Assembly (NCBI GenBank): GCA_965200945.1 | Contig: OZ241749.1 | Location: forward strand, 1,860,001-1,924,000 | DNA from: JADCRZ01 sp965200945 | Lineage (GTDB): Bacteria > Bacteroidota > Bacteroidia > Chitinophagales > Chitinophagaceae | Direction of reading: 5' to 3' | DNA: 64,000 nucleotides | Part shown: in pieces, positions 44,435 to 54,378 of the stretch | Layout of the letters: every line of letters begins with the position of its first letter | Numbering within the stretch: position 1 is the stretch's first letter | Position numbers and translations under genes: made by a program | The notes under the pieces: generated by a model | What the model saw: the letters and a program-made list of their open reading frames with translations, nothing else | The model's database searches: none | What the model was told of the DNA's origin: nothing

Positions 44435-44641
44435 AGGTGTGGACTTACAGGAAAATTTCCCATCCGTAGAACGTTTCCAAATTTACTTTTAGTACACAGA
44501 CAGCGTTTACATTTGCTGTCGGGCCTGCCCGCAACCGTTTGCCGGATTCCTTGTTATAGGAAAAAGCAGCTGCCGGTCCGGCGCGGAACAGCGCCGCAAA
44601 GCTGAACGCCCCTTAAATCTCCGGATGATTATCAAACATTT

Positions 44642-47600
44642 ATGACAAACCGTTTTTCTTCATACCGACAGGCTTTCGCACAGGCCTACGAAAAACTCAA
44701 CCAGGAACAAAAAAGAGCCGTAGACCAGATCGAAGGGCCCGTGATGGTGATCGCCGGTCCGGGAACCGGCAAAACGCAGATCCTGTCGGCCCGCATCGGA
44801 AAGATCCTGCTCGAAACCGATACGCAGCCACAGAACATCCTTTGTCTGACCTATACCGACGCCGGCGTGATCGCCATGCGCAAGCGCCTGCTCGAATTTA
44901 TTGGCCCGGATGCCTATAAGGTCCATATCTCCACCTTTCACGCTTTTTGCAACAACGTGATCCAGGACAACCTATCCCTGTTCGAGAAAACAAGCCTCGA
45001 CCCGGTTTCCGACCTGGAAAAGATCCAGTTCTTTAAAACCCTGATCGACCGGTTCCCAAAGAACCACCCGCTCAAACGCTACCGCGGGGATGTGTACTAC
45101 GAGATCGGCAACCTGCAGAACCTGTTCTCGACCATGAAACGTGAAGACTGGAAGCCGGAAGACATTCACCGGCGCATCGACGAATACATAGACAGCCTGT
45201 CGCAGCGGGAAGCCTATATCTGTAAACGGGCCACCAAAGCGTTTAAAAAAGGGGATGTGCGCACCGACCTGATCGCGGAAGAAGCAGAGAAAATGGAAAA
45301 GCTGCGGGCAGCCGTGGATGAATTCGTGAAATTCCAGGAGCTGATGCGGGAAAAGAACCGATACGATTTCGACGACATGATCAACTGGGTGATCCGCGCT
45401 TTCCAGGAAAATGCGTACCTGCTTGTCAACTACCAGGAGCGCTACCACTACGTGCTGGTAGATGAATATCAGGATACCAGCGGCAGCCAGAACACATTGG
45501 TGCAGCTGCTGATCAACTACTGGGACAAGCCCAATGTGTTTGTGGTGGGCGATGATGACCAGAGCATCTACCGCTTTCAGGGAGCCAACGTTTCCAACAT
45601 GATCGAATTCGCAGGCACCTATTCCGAATACCTTAAAACCCTTATCCTCACCGCCAATTACCGGTCGGTGCAGCCGATCCTCGATGTTTCCAAAACCCTG
45701 ATAGAGGTGAACCGGGAACGGCTCATCAACAAGTTACCCGACCTGAGCAAAGACCTGGTGTCGGCAAATGAGCTGATCCGTCACCTCAGACACATGCCTT
45801 CCGTAAAGAGCTATGAGAACCAGCGGGAGGAGATGATCGATATTGCCGACCAGATCGTGAAACTGATCGAGCGGGGCGTAACACCGGAACGGATCGCCGT
45901 GATCTACCGGGAAAACAGGTATGGCGAAGAGATCTTCGATTACCTGAAACGCCGGAAGGTGCCGGCCTATTCGAAACGGAGCAAGAACATCCTCCAGATC
46001 CCGTTTGCCCGAAAGATCATACAGCTGCTTCGCTACCTGGCGGCAGAGCACGATATTCCGTACGGTGGTGATGAGATGCTGTTCGAGATCCTGCATTTCG
46101 ATTTTTACAAGGTCCCGCCGGTAGAGATCGCCCGCATCATGGTGGAAGTGAACGGATTGAAACAGGCGGGGGATGTCACTTCCATCCGCAGGCTGGTGCA
46201 GCAGAAGATCAACCAGCCGCCCCGTACCTTGTTCGATGCGCCGGTACACCCCCACCTGAAAAGAGTAAGCGACCAGTTTGAACAGCTCATTGCCGCGGTT
46301 CCCAATGTAACGATCCAGACCCTGTTTGAAATGATCATCCGCGATGGGGGCGTGCTTGAATACATCATGCAGCACGAACGGAAAGTATATTTTCTGCAGG
46401 TACTGAATGCCCTGTTCGAATTCATCAAGGAAGAGACGCGTCGCAACCCTGAGCTCTCCCTCGAAGAACTGACCGCCACCATCAACCTCATGATCGAGAA
46501 CCGCATTTCGGTGCCGCTGGTGGAGACCGCCGGTACCGCAAGCGGCGTAAACCTGCTGACGGCGCACGGCTCCAAAGGACTGGAATATGAATCCGTTTTT
46601 GTGGCCGGTTGCAATGCCTCTTACTGGGATGATCCGAAGCGGGTGAAGGGCGGCTACGCATTTCCCGACACCATGTTCACGACCGGTACCTCATCGGTGG
46701 ATGAAGAGCTGCGCCGCCTGTTTTATGTGGCACTCACCCGGGCGGAAAAATATCTCACCCTCTCCTACGCCGCCCACAAGGCCGACGGCAAGGAGTGGGA
46801 ACCATCCCGTTTCATTCACGAGATCATCGGCAAGCACGGCATAGAGATCGAGCAGGTAAAAGTGGATCCCGAACTGGTGACACAGTCGAACGAGGACCAG
46901 TTCCTTGCGCGCTCGCCGGAAATCGAAAGCACGGATGAAGATTTCATCACCGGGCTGCTCGACCGCTTCGAGATGAACGTAACGGCGCTCAACAATTACC
47001 TGCGTTGTCCGCTCGAGTTCTATTACAAGACGCTGATCCGCATTCCCATGGGCAAATCCGAAGCCCTGGCATTCGGGTCAGCCGTACACTACGCGGCCCA
47101 GCGGCTGTTTGAAAAGATGCGTAACACGGCCGACGCACAGTTCCCGGAGCGGAGCGCGATGGTGGAAGACTTTACCTGGTACATGAAACGCAACCGCGAA
47201 AATTTCACCAAAGAAGCCTACGACCGCCGGATGGAATACGGAGAAGAAGTATTGAACAACTACTACGACAAATACATCGGCAGCTGGAACCGGGTGGTGA
47301 CGGTAGAGCACAACATCCGGCACCTGGCCATCAACGGCATCCCGGTGCGGGGCAAGCTCGACAAGATCGAGTTCGACGGCAAGGAAGCGGTGATCGTCGA
47401 TTACAAATCGGGGGACGTGGAAAAAGCCCGCGAAAAGCTGAAAGGCCCCGATGCAAAAAATCCGAACGGGGGCGACTACTGGCGGCAGGCGGTGTTTTAC
47501 AAGATGCTTGTCGACAATTACCAGCGAAAAAAGTGGAACGCGGTCAGCGTGGAGTTCGATTTCCTCGAACCCGACAAAAAAGGGGAATACATCAAGAAAA

Positions 47601-47785
47601 CCATTTACGTACAGCCACACGACATTGCAACGGTGACCCATCAGATGACCACCGTATGGAGCAAGATCAAGGCCCGGGATTTCTATACCGGCTGCGGCCG
47701 GGAAGACTGCCACTGGTGTAATTTCATCAAAGACAACAACCTCGCCGTAGCCTGGCATGAACTGAAGAATGAGGAAGAGGAATGA
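44642..47785 (+). CDS. UvrD/PcrA-family ATP-dependent helicase with C-terminal PD-(D/E)XK nuclease
   Basis: A 1047-residue protein. Superfamily 1A helicase motifs are complete: AGPGTGKTQIL (Walker A, about residue 36), VDEYQDTSG (II), VVGDDDQSIYRFQGA (III), LTAHGSKGLEYESVFVAG (V) and RRLFYVALTRAEKYL (VI). From about residue 790 a RecB-like nuclease domain follows (AFGSAVHYAAQ, GKLDKIEFDGKEAVIVDYKSG), with a cysteine set in LRCPLEFYYK and CGREDCHWC that is expected to hold an iron-sulfur cluster, as in AddB-type nucleases. It acts in DNA break processing or repair. It is monocistronic. Confidence 0.92.
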   Translation: MTNRFSSYRQAFAQAYEKLNQEQKRAVDQIEGPVMVIAGPGTGKTQILSARIGKILLETDTQPQNILCLTYTDAGVIAMRKRLLEFIGPDAYKVHISTFHAFCNNVIQDNLSLFEKTSLDPVSDLEKIQFFKTLIDRFPKNHPLKRYRGDVYYEIGNLQNLFSTMKREDWKPEDIHRRIDEYIDSLSQREAYICKRATKAFKKGDVRTDLIAEEAEKMEKLRAAVDEFVKFQELMREKNRYDFDDMINWVIRAFQENAYLLVNYQERYHYVLVDEYQDTSGSQNTLVQLLINYWDKPNVFVVGDDDQSIYRFQGANVSNMIEFAGTYSEYLKTLILTANYRSVQPILDVSKTLIEVNRERLINKLPDLSKDLVSANELIRHLRHMPSVKSYENQREEMIDIADQIVKLIERGVTPERIAVIYRENRYGEEIFDYLKRRKVPAYSKRSKNILQIPFARKIIQLLRYLAAEHDIPYGGDEMLFEILHFDFYKVPPVEIARIMVEVNGLKQAGDVTSIRRLVQQKINQPPRTLFDAPVHPHLKRVSDQFEQLIAAVPNVTIQTLFEMIIRDGGVLEYIMQHERKVYFLQVLNALFEFIKEETRRNPELSLEELTATINLMIENRISVPLVETAGTASGVNLLTAHGSKGLEYESVFVAGCNASYWDDPKRVKGGYAFPDTMFTTGTSSVDEELRRLFYVALTRAEKYLTLSYAAHKADGKEWEPSRFIHEIIGKHGIEIEQVKVDPELVTQSNEDQFLARSPEIESTDEDFITGLLDRFEMNVTALNNYLRCPLEFYYKTLIRIPMGKSEALAFGSAVHYAAQRLFEKMRNTADAQFPERSAMVEDFTWYMKRNRENFTKEAYDRRMEYGEEVLNNYYDKYIGSWNRVVTVEHNIRHLAINGIPVRGKLDKIEFDGKEAVIVDYKSGDVEKAREKLKGPDAKNPNGGDYWRQAVFYKMLVDNYQRKKWNAVSVEFDFLEPDKKGEYIKKTIYVQPHDIATVTHQMTTVWSKIKARDFYTGCGREDCHWCNFIKDNNLAVAWHELKNEEEE

Positions 47786-47950
47786 ATTGTAAAGACGCGA
47801 TGCCTCGCGTCTCCGGCGGTGATGAATATTGCACGGCAGGATATGCCAGGGATGACGTCTCTACCGGAACCCTCTATTTACATCAATTTTACCATTTCCA
47901 CCCGATCCTCTTCCCATAAACCGCCTATGTTTGCAGCATTTAGACAAATT

Positions 47951-49369
47951 ATGTCGCTGAAGAAACTCGTTTTTGCGGTATTGGTATGCGTTGTACTGGC
48001 AGCCATGGCCGCATTGCAAACAGGCTGCGCCAATATAATCCCTCCTACCGGCGGCCCTAAAGACACCCTGCCACCCACGCTCATATCTGCCAACCCGAAA
48101 GACTCCGCGCTGCGATTTACGGGTAAGGAGATCCGGCTGGTTTTCGATGAATACATCCAGCTGGAGAATGCTTCACAGAACATCATCGTTAACCCGGTGC
48201 CCAAGATCGTTCCGAATACAGAAGCGCGGTTACGCACCCTGATCATCCGCATCAAGGATACACTGGAAGCTAACACCACCTATTCCATCAATTTCGGTAA
48301 TTCGCTCAAAGACATCAACGAAGGAAACCCTTTCCGGCAGTTCACCTATGTATTTTCCACCGGCACTTTCTTGGACGACAAAACGCTGAGCGGCAAAGTG
48401 ACCCTGGCGGAAAACGGCAAGATCGACTCTACCCTGATGGTGATGCTGTACCGGGAAGGCGATGATTCTTCGGTGATCAAAAAACGGCCCCGCTACATAA
48501 CCACAGTCGATAACAAAGGGAATTTCACCTTCCGCAACCTGCCTACCGGTCAGTTCTACCTCTATGCAACCAAAGACGATACCCACCAGGGAAGATACCT
48601 GAACAAGACCCAGCTTTTTGCTTTTGCGGACAAACCCGTACAGATAACCGCTAAAAATGAACCGGTAGACCTGTATGCCTATGTCGAAAAGGAAGAAGAA
48701 AAGAAAAAACCGGCAGCGGCAACCAATGCCCCTGCCAAAAAAGACACCAAGAACCAGGACAAACGTCTCCGCTACCAGACCAACCTGGATGGCGGCGCAC
48801 AGGACATTCTCGACAGCCTGGCGATCACCTTTGCCAGTCCGCTCAAGACCTTCGATACCACCCAGCTTGTGTTTGCGGACGACAAGTTGCAACCGCTCGT
48901 CAATTACTCTTTCATAAGCGACTCGCTGCATCAGAAATTCACGCTGTTGTATACCTGGAAACCCGGCACGGAATATAAACTGATCCTCAAAAAAGACCTG
49001 GCCGAAGACAGCACCGGAAAAACCCTGCCCAAGAACGATACCATCGCTTTCAAAACAAAAAAGCTGGAAGATTACGGCATTCTGAGACTGCGCTTTGCCA
49101 GCCTCGACCTCTCGCGCCACCCCGTGCTGCTGCTGTTACAGAACGACAATGTGGTGTTCACGCACGTGTTCACCACCAAGGAATTTTATGTAAAACTCTT
49201 CAAGCCGGGCGATTACCATCTGCGGATCCTGTACGATGAGAACAGGAATGGAAAATGGGATGCGGGAACCTTTTTCGGCACTCGCCGACAGCCTGAAAAG
49301 GTGCAGCCGATCGAAAAGCCGGTGACAGTAAAAGCCAACTGGGAAAAGGACGACACCATTACATTTTAA
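47951..49369 (+). CDS. Ig-like-domain lipoprotein (SbsA-type Big_5 domain)
   Basis: About 472 residues from MSLKKLVFAVLVCVVLAAMAALQTGC, a lipoprotein signal with the lipobox cysteine at about residue 26; this decides the start over a longer frame at 47819. PPTGGPKDTLPPTLISANPKDSALRFTGKEIRLVFDEYIQL (blocks: PPTGGPKDTLPP, KEIRLVFDEYIQL) is the usual beginning of this Bacteroidota family. A linker rich in Lys, Ala and Pro at about 245-275 separates two beta-rich parts. Role unknown, perhaps cell-surface structure. recR follows 70 bases downstream. Confidence 0.85.
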   Translation: MSLKKLVFAVLVCVVLAAMAALQTGCANIIPPTGGPKDTLPPTLISANPKDSALRFTGKEIRLVFDEYIQLENASQNIIVNPVPKIVPNTEARLRTLIIRIKDTLEANTTYSINFGNSLKDINEGNPFRQFTYVFSTGTFLDDKTLSGKVTLAENGKIDSTLMVMLYREGDDSSVIKKRPRYITTVDNKGNFTFRNLPTGQFYLYATKDDTHQGRYLNKTQLFAFADKPVQITAKNEPVDLYAYVEKEEEKKKPAAATNAPAKKDTKNQDKRLRYQTNLDGGAQDILDSLAITFASPLKTFDTTQLVFADDKLQPLVNYSFISDSLHQKFTLLYTWKPGTEYKLILKKDLAEDSTGKTLPKNDTIAFKTKKLEDYGILRLRFASLDLSRHPVLLLLQNDNVVFTHVFTTKEFYVKLFKPGDYHLRILYDENRNGKWDAGTFFGTRRQPEKVQPIEKPVTVKANWEKDDTITF

Positions 49370-49439
49370 CTGCCCGGAAGCCCTGATTTTATAGGCTTTT
49401 CAGCGCGTGAGTACCGTCCGTTTTTCGTACCTTTACAGG

Positions 49440-50060
49440 ATGCAATTGCCTTCAAATTTATTGGAAAATGCAGTCAATGAATTCTCCCGTTTACCCGGCA
49501 TCGGGAAGAAAACGGCGCTGCGCATGGTGCTCCATCTGCTGAAGCAGGAACCCGAGGCGGTACAGCAGTTCAGCGAAGCCATTTCGAAGATGCGCAAGGA
49601 GATCCGCTTTTGCCAGCGTTGCTACAATATCGCCGACAAAGAAATCTGTTCCATCTGTGCAAACCCCCATCGCAAAAAAGACATGATCTGCGTCGTCGAG
49701 AACATCCGCGACGTGATCGCCATCGAAACCACCCAGCAATACAGCGGCCTTTACCACGTACTCGGCGGCGTCATCTCGCCGCTCGACGGGGTAGGCCCCG
49801 ACCAGCTCACCATCGACCCGCTTGTACAGCGCGTTGTGAAGGAAGAGACGCAGGAGATCATATTTGCCCTCAACCCGACCATCCAGGGCGACACCACCGT
49901 CTACTACATCCAGAAAAAACTGCCTCAGCCTGTCACGAAGGTCACCACCATTTCCCGTGGCATCGCCTTCGGGGGCGAACTCGAATACGCCGACGAAATG
50001 ACCCTCGCCCGCTCCCTCGCCAACCGCCTGCCGGTAGAAAGTTATGTGGCCGGGAAGTAG
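49440..50060 (+). CDS. recR: Recombination mediator protein RecR
   Basis: About 206 residues from MQLPSNLLENAVNEFSRLPGIG. An HhH motif (LPGIGKKTALRMVLHLL) is followed by a C4 zinc site (CQRCYNIADKEICSIC) and a Toprim domain (ICVVENIRDVIAIE, YHVLGGVISPLDGVGP). Length and order are normal. With RecF or RecO it loads RecA on gaps. A longer reading frame to 49407 adds 11 residues that are not part of the family. Confidence 0.96.
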   Translation: MQLPSNLLENAVNEFSRLPGIGKKTALRMVLHLLKQEPEAVQQFSEAISKMRKEIRFCQRCYNIADKEICSICANPHRKKDMICVVENIRDVIAIETTQQYSGLYHVLGGVISPLDGVGPDQLTIDPLVQRVVKEETQEIIFALNPTIQGDTTVYYIQKKLPQPVTKVTTISRGIAFGGELEYADEMTLARSLANRLPVESYVAGK

Positions 50061-50194
50061 GCCGGATCAGGATCGAAGAGAATTTTCCGAAACGGGATTA
50101 GCCTGATGGACCGATTCGCCTGATAGGCGATGACAAGGCATATAATTGATCAGGGCGAATAAAACCTTTTCGCTGAAACAGGCCCATCCTCTCT

Positions 50195-50219
50195 CTATGC
50201 GTGCCTGCGGCACGCATAG
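50195..50219. repeat. Perfect GC-rich palindrome
   Basis: Two 11-base arms (50195-50205 and 50209-50219) around a 3-base loop. No T-run follows, so it is not a simple terminator for recR. It could be an mRNA processing or protein-binding structure. Confidence 0.7.
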
Positions 50220-50329
50220 CCATGATGCCTTTTGTCAGGGGGTTTGTTTAAATGCAAATTTGCTTCTCTGCCAGGCGTGCCACGGGGCAGATCAGTTAAT
50301 CAGGCTGCTTCCGGATCAGACAATTTCCT

Positions 50330-50337
50330 TACCTTTG
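50330..50337 (+). promoter_or_regulatory. Candidate -7 box of metH
   Basis: TACCTTTG followed by CACCGC is a good TAnnTTTG match. No TTG is present 18 bases upstream, so promoter strength or an activator requirement cannot be judged. Confidence 0.5.
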
Positions 50338-50566
50338 CACCGCAATTCAGGCGGATTTGTTTATTGTTCGGCCTGGATCCAAGAAGATGACCGGTTTAAA
50401 CTGAAGCCGGCCGTCAACTGAACTAATAAACGTCAGAATACTCCGGTATCGTCAACAACCATACAGAAACATTCTCCGTTCATCAGTTCTGCGCCCATTC
50501 AGGCCTTCCGGCCATCAGTTCTTGCACAGGCCGGGAAGCCATTGACCAATTTAAAAAGGAGGTTTT

Positions 50567-51583
50567 ATGAAAACAATCCAGGAGAGTCTGCAGGAGCGGA
50601 TACTCATCATCGACGGCGCCATGGGCACCATGATCCAGCGCCACCACCTCACCGAAGCCGACTACCGCGGCGAACGTTTTGCCAACTGGCACACCGACGT
50701 AAAAGGAAACAACGACCTGCTCAGCCTCACCAAACCGGAAGTCATCCTCGGCATCCACAAGGAATACCTGGACGCAGGCGCCGACATCATCGAAACGAAT
50801 ACCTTCAGCAGCACCCGCATCGCCCAGGCCGATTACGACATGCAGTCGCTCGCCTACGAGCTCAACGTGGCCTCCGCCAAAGTAGCCAGGCAGGCAGCCG
50901 ACGAATATACCGCCCTCAATCCCGGCAAGCCCCGCTTTGTGGCCGGCGCCATCGGCCCCCTTAACAAAACCCTGAGCCTGTCGCCCGACGTCAACAACCC
51001 CGGCTACCGCGCCGTCACCTTCGACGAAGTATCGGAAGCTTACTACGAACAGGTGAAAGGACTGGTCGACGGAGGCGTCGATCTGCTGCTGGTAGAAACC
51101 ATCTTCGATACCCTCAATGCAAAAGCGGCCATCTACACCATCAAAAAATATTTCCGTGACGTCCGCAAAAAAGAACTGCCCGTAATGATCAGCGGCACCA
51201 TCACCGATGCCTCCGGCAGAACGCTCAGCGGACAAACCCTCGAGGCTTTTTATATTTCCGTGGCCCATGCCCGGCCGCTCTCCGTGGGCCTCAACTGTGC
51301 CCTCGGCGCCACCGAAATGCGGTCGCACATCGAAGAGCTCAGCCAGATCGCGGGGTGCTATACTTCGGCCTATCCGAATGCCGGACTGCCCAATGCATTC
51401 GGTGAATACGACGAGCAACCGCATCAAACAGCCCATATCATCGAAGAATGGGCCGAACAGGGTTTCGTGAACATCGTAGGCGGATGCTGCGGCACCACCC
51501 CCGACCACATCAGGCACATCGCCGACCACGTCAAAACTTTTCAACCCAGGAAATTGCCGGTTCAGGAAGCCGAACTGGTATAA
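50567..51583 (+). CDS. metH: Homocysteine-binding (N-terminal) subunit of split methionine synthase
   Basis: A 338-residue protein equal to the first domain of MetH. It opens with ILIIDGAMGTMIQRHHL. The zinc cysteines that hold homocysteine are seen in VGLNCALG and GGCCGTTPDHI. In E. coli this domain is fused to the rest of MetH; here it ends and the remaining domains follow as a separate gene 63 bases later, a split known in several Bacteroidota. The two products must work together to transfer methyl from cobalamin to homocysteine. A strong ribosome binding site precedes the ATG. Confidence 0.92.
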   Translation: MKTIQESLQERILIIDGAMGTMIQRHHLTEADYRGERFANWHTDVKGNNDLLSLTKPEVILGIHKEYLDAGADIIETNTFSSTRIAQADYDMQSLAYELNVASAKVARQAADEYTALNPGKPRFVAGAIGPLNKTLSLSPDVNNPGYRAVTFDEVSEAYYEQVKGLVDGGVDLLLVETIFDTLNAKAAIYTIKKYFRDVRKKELPVMISGTITDASGRTLSGQTLEAFYISVAHARPLSVGLNCALGATEMRSHIEELSQIAGCYTSAYPNAGLPNAFGEYDEQPHQTAHIIEEWAEQGFVNIVGGCCGTTPDHIRHIADHVKTFQPRKLPVQEAELV

Positions 51584-51600
51584 AGCCGCTGCTAAAAGAT

Positions 51601-51634
51601 CCGGCCTGGCGGCGCGCAGGCGCCGCCAGGCCGG
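51601..51634. promoter_or_regulatory. Very stable GC-rich hairpin between the two metH genes
   Basis: Perfect 14-base arms (51601-51614 and 51621-51634), all but a few G or C, with a 6-base loop. It fills most of the 63-base gap, and there is no T-run, so it is not an intrinsic terminator. It may stabilise an mRNA end or tune the ratio of the two subunits. Confidence 0.75.
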
Positions 51635-51646
51635 CAACCGAACTAT

Positions 51647-54370
51647 ATGGACAATATCACGATCAAACCCTTTATGCGCCTGTCGGGTCTCGAACCGCTG
51701 GTGATCAGGCCCGAAGCCAATTTTGTAAACATCGGTGAACGTACGAACGTTACCGGCTCCAAAAAATTTGCCCGTCTCGTAAGGGATGGCAATTATGAAG
51801 AAGCCCTGTCCGTAGCCCGCCAACAGGTGGAAAGCGGCGCCCAGATCCTCGACGTGAATATGGATGACGCGCTGCTCGACGGGGAGAAAGCCATGCAGAC
51901 CTATCTCAACCTGCTGCAGGCCGAACCCGATATTGCCCGCATCCCGATCATGATCGACTCTTCGAAATTCAACATCATAGAGACAGGTCTCAAGTGTGTT
52001 CAGGGAAAATGCATCGTGAACTCCATCTCCCTCAAGGAAGGAGAAGAAAAATTCATCGACCAGGCGTTCATCTGCAGAAGCTTCGGCTCAGCCGTGGTGG
52101 TGATGGCCTTCGACGAGAACGGCCAGGCCGACACGCTCGATAAAAAGGTGAACATATCGCAGCGCGCGTACAACATCCTCACCGAACAGGTAGGATACGA
52201 TCCGCAGGACATTATCTTTGATCCCAACGTGTTCGCCATCGCCACCGGCATCGAAGAGCACAACAATTACGCAATAGATTTCATTGAAGCCACCCGCATC
52301 ATCAAACAGCGGATGCCGCTGACCAAGGTGAGCGGCGGGGTGAGCAATATCTCGTTTTCCTTCCGCGGCAACGAACCTGTCCGCGAAGCCATGCACGCCG
52401 TTTTTCTCTATTACGCCATCAGCGCCGGCATGGACATGGGCATCGTGAACGCCGGACAGCTGCCGGTATACGATGAAATAGAACCAACCTTGCGCGACCT
52501 CTGCGAAGACGTGATCCTGAACCGTCATCCAGATGCCACCGATAAACTGCTCGCTTTTGCAGACACGGTGAAATCGAAGGGTAAAGCGGCCGTGAAAAAC
52601 GAAGCCTGGCGCGAGGAAGAGGTACAGAAAAGGCTTAGTCATGCCCTGGTGAATGGCATTACCGACTACATCGAAGCAGACACCGAGGAAGCCCGCCAGC
52701 AATACAGCAAGCCGCTGGAAGTGATCGAAGGCCCTCTCATGGACGGTATGAACATTGTGGGCGACCTGTTTGGCGCGGGCAAAATGTTTCTGCCGCAGGT
52801 GGTAAAAAGCGCCCGGGTCATGAAAAAAGCCGTGGCCGTACTCACCCCTTTCATCGAAGAAGAAAAAGAACGCAACAAACTGGCAGGACTCAGCGAAGGG
52901 AATGGCGAACACGCCGGCGCTGCAAAGATCCTGCTTGCAACGGTAAAAGGTGATGTACACGACATCGGCAAGAACATCGTGGGGGTGGTACTTGGCTGTA
53001 ACGGCTATGAGATCATCGACCTGGGCGTAATGGTGCCGGCCGACAAGATCCTCCAGACCGCCCGCGATCAGAAAGTGGATATCATCGGTCTCAGCGGGCT
53101 GATCACCCCTTCCCTGGATGAAATGGTACACATCGCGCGGGAAATGAAACGCCAGAATATGAACATCCCGCTGCTTATCGGCGGCGCTACCACTTCCAGG
53201 ATGCACACCGCGGTGAAGATCTCGCCTGAATACGAACAAGGGGTCGTACATGTACTGGATGCCTCCCGCAGCGTAACAGTGGCCGGCAACCTGCTCAGCC
53301 ACGAACATAAAAGCGGGTTCCTGGTGAATGTGCAGAATGAATACCGGAAGCTGAAAGAAGATTTTGGCAACAAACGGAGCGCCAAGGCCTATCTCTCTTT
53401 TCCAGACGCGCAGAAGAACAAAGCCCCGATCAACTGGAACCTCTTCCGCCCGGTAGCACCCACTTTCACCGGCACCCGTGGTTTTTCCGACATCACCCTG
53501 GAAGAACTGGTTCCCTATATCGACTGGCAGCCATTCTTTATTGCCTGGGAACTGCACGGCAAATTTCCGCAGATCCTGCAGGATGCCAAAGTAGGCGAAG
53601 AAGCCAGCCGGCTGTATGCCGATGCCCGGGCGCTGCTCGACAGGATCATCGCCGAAAAGTGGCTGACGCCCAAAGCGGTGGCTGGTTTCTGGAAAGCCAA
53701 CTCCGATGGAAAAGATTCTGTTACCGTTCTGAACGAACTCGAAGGGGCTACCGAAGAAGTAGAGCTCCAGTTTCTGCGGCAGCAGGTAAAAAGAGTCGCC
53801 AGCCAGCCCAATCTGTCACTCGCCGATTTTGTTGCACCTGCTGAAACCGGCCATACCGACCATATCGGCGCTTTCGCGGTAACCATCCACGGCATCGAAG
53901 CGCATATCAAAGCATTCGAAAAAAACCACGACGACTACAACAAGATCATCCTGCAGGCCCTGGCCGACCGCCTCGCCGAAGCGTTTGCCGAACTGCTTCA
54001 TGCACAGACACGCAGGGAATTCTGGGGTTACGCAAAAGAAGAGCATCTCAGCAACGAAGACCTGATACAGGAAAAATATGCAGGCATACGCCCGGCGCCC
54101 GGCTACCCGGCCTGCCCTGACCATACCGAGAAATACAAGCTCTTTCACCTCCTCGATGCGCAGAACGCTACCGGCATCACCCTCACCGAATCACTGGCTA
54201 TGTACCCGGCATCGTCGGTTTGCGGCTGGTATTTCGCACACCCGGAAAGCAAATATTTCGGGGTCGGTAAAATAGAAAAAGACCAGGTGCTCGACTATGC
54301 CCGCCGTAAGAACATGGACCTGGAGGAAGTGGAAAGATGGCTGCGCCCTGTTTTGGAATACGATGCCTGA
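51647..54370 (+). CDS. metH: Methionine synthase, folate/cobalamin/reactivation domains
   Basis: A 907-residue protein equal to MetH without its first domain. The methyltetrahydrofolate (pterin-binding) domain comes first (FVNIGERTNVTGSKKFARLV). The cobalamin cap and B12-binding domains follow, with the axial histidine in GDVHDIGKNIVGVVLGCNGY and the loop SGLITPSLDE. The S-adenosylmethionine-dependent reactivation domain is last (GIRPAPGYPACPDH). It moves methyl from 5-methyl-THF via cobalamin to homocysteine held by the partner encoded upstream. A zinc domain is absent, consistent with the split. CPBP protease ends 8 bases beyond, convergent. Confidence 0.95.
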   Translation: MDNITIKPFMRLSGLEPLVIRPEANFVNIGERTNVTGSKKFARLVRDGNYEEALSVARQQVESGAQILDVNMDDALLDGEKAMQTYLNLLQAEPDIARIPIMIDSSKFNIIETGLKCVQGKCIVNSISLKEGEEKFIDQAFICRSFGSAVVVMAFDENGQADTLDKKVNISQRAYNILTEQVGYDPQDIIFDPNVFAIATGIEEHNNYAIDFIEATRIIKQRMPLTKVSGGVSNISFSFRGNEPVREAMHAVFLYYAISAGMDMGIVNAGQLPVYDEIEPTLRDLCEDVILNRHPDATDKLLAFADTVKSKGKAAVKNEAWREEEVQKRLSHALVNGITDYIEADTEEARQQYSKPLEVIEGPLMDGMNIVGDLFGAGKMFLPQVVKSARVMKKAVAVLTPFIEEEKERNKLAGLSEGNGEHAGAAKILLATVKGDVHDIGKNIVGVVLGCNGYEIIDLGVMVPADKILQTARDQKVDIIGLSGLITPSLDEMVHIAREMKRQNMNIPLLIGGATTSRMHTAVKISPEYEQGVVHVLDASRSVTVAGNLLSHEHKSGFLVNVQNEYRKLKEDFGNKRSAKAYLSFPDAQKNKAPINWNLFRPVAPTFTGTRGFSDITLEELVPYIDWQPFFIAWELHGKFPQILQDAKVGEEASRLYADARALLDRIIAEKWLTPKAVAGFWKANSDGKDSVTVLNELEGATEEVELQFLRQQVKRVASQPNLSLADFVAPAETGHTDHIGAFAVTIHGIEAHIKAFEKNHDDYNKIILQALADRLAEAFAELLHAQTRREFWGYAKEEHLSNEDLIQEKYAGIRPAPGYPACPDHTEKYKLFHLLDAQNATGITLTESLAMYPASSVCGWYFAHPESKYFGVGKIEKDQVLDYARRKNMDLEEVERWLRPVLEYDA

Positions 54371-54378
54371 CAAGCAGA

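Larger units (their letters stand above)
50061..50566. other. Long region upstream of metH with hairpins, no gene
   Basis: 506 bases with no supported gene. It contains a palindrome at 50195-50219 and a -7-like box at 50330. If transcription starts near 50343, the metH mRNA would have a leader of about 220 bases. I checked that leader for SAM and cobalamin riboswitch core sequences and found neither. An AAAAGGAGG sequence sits 6 bases before the metH ATG, a strong Shine-Dalgarno that is uncommon in this phylum. Confidence 0.6.

Noticed and set aside
50146..50421. A 91-codon open frame upstream of metH
   Set aside because: It crosses the palindrome and the -7-like box, and its translation shows no family features.
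50340..50566. A SAM or cobalamin riboswitch before metH
   Set aside because: Neither the GAGGGA/GCAACC-type SAM core nor the cobalamin B12-box was found; only simple hairpins are present.
52088..53557. A 489-codon open frame on the minus strand
   Set aside because: It lies wholly inside the cobalamin-binding methionine synthase gene on the other strand and has no domain of its own.
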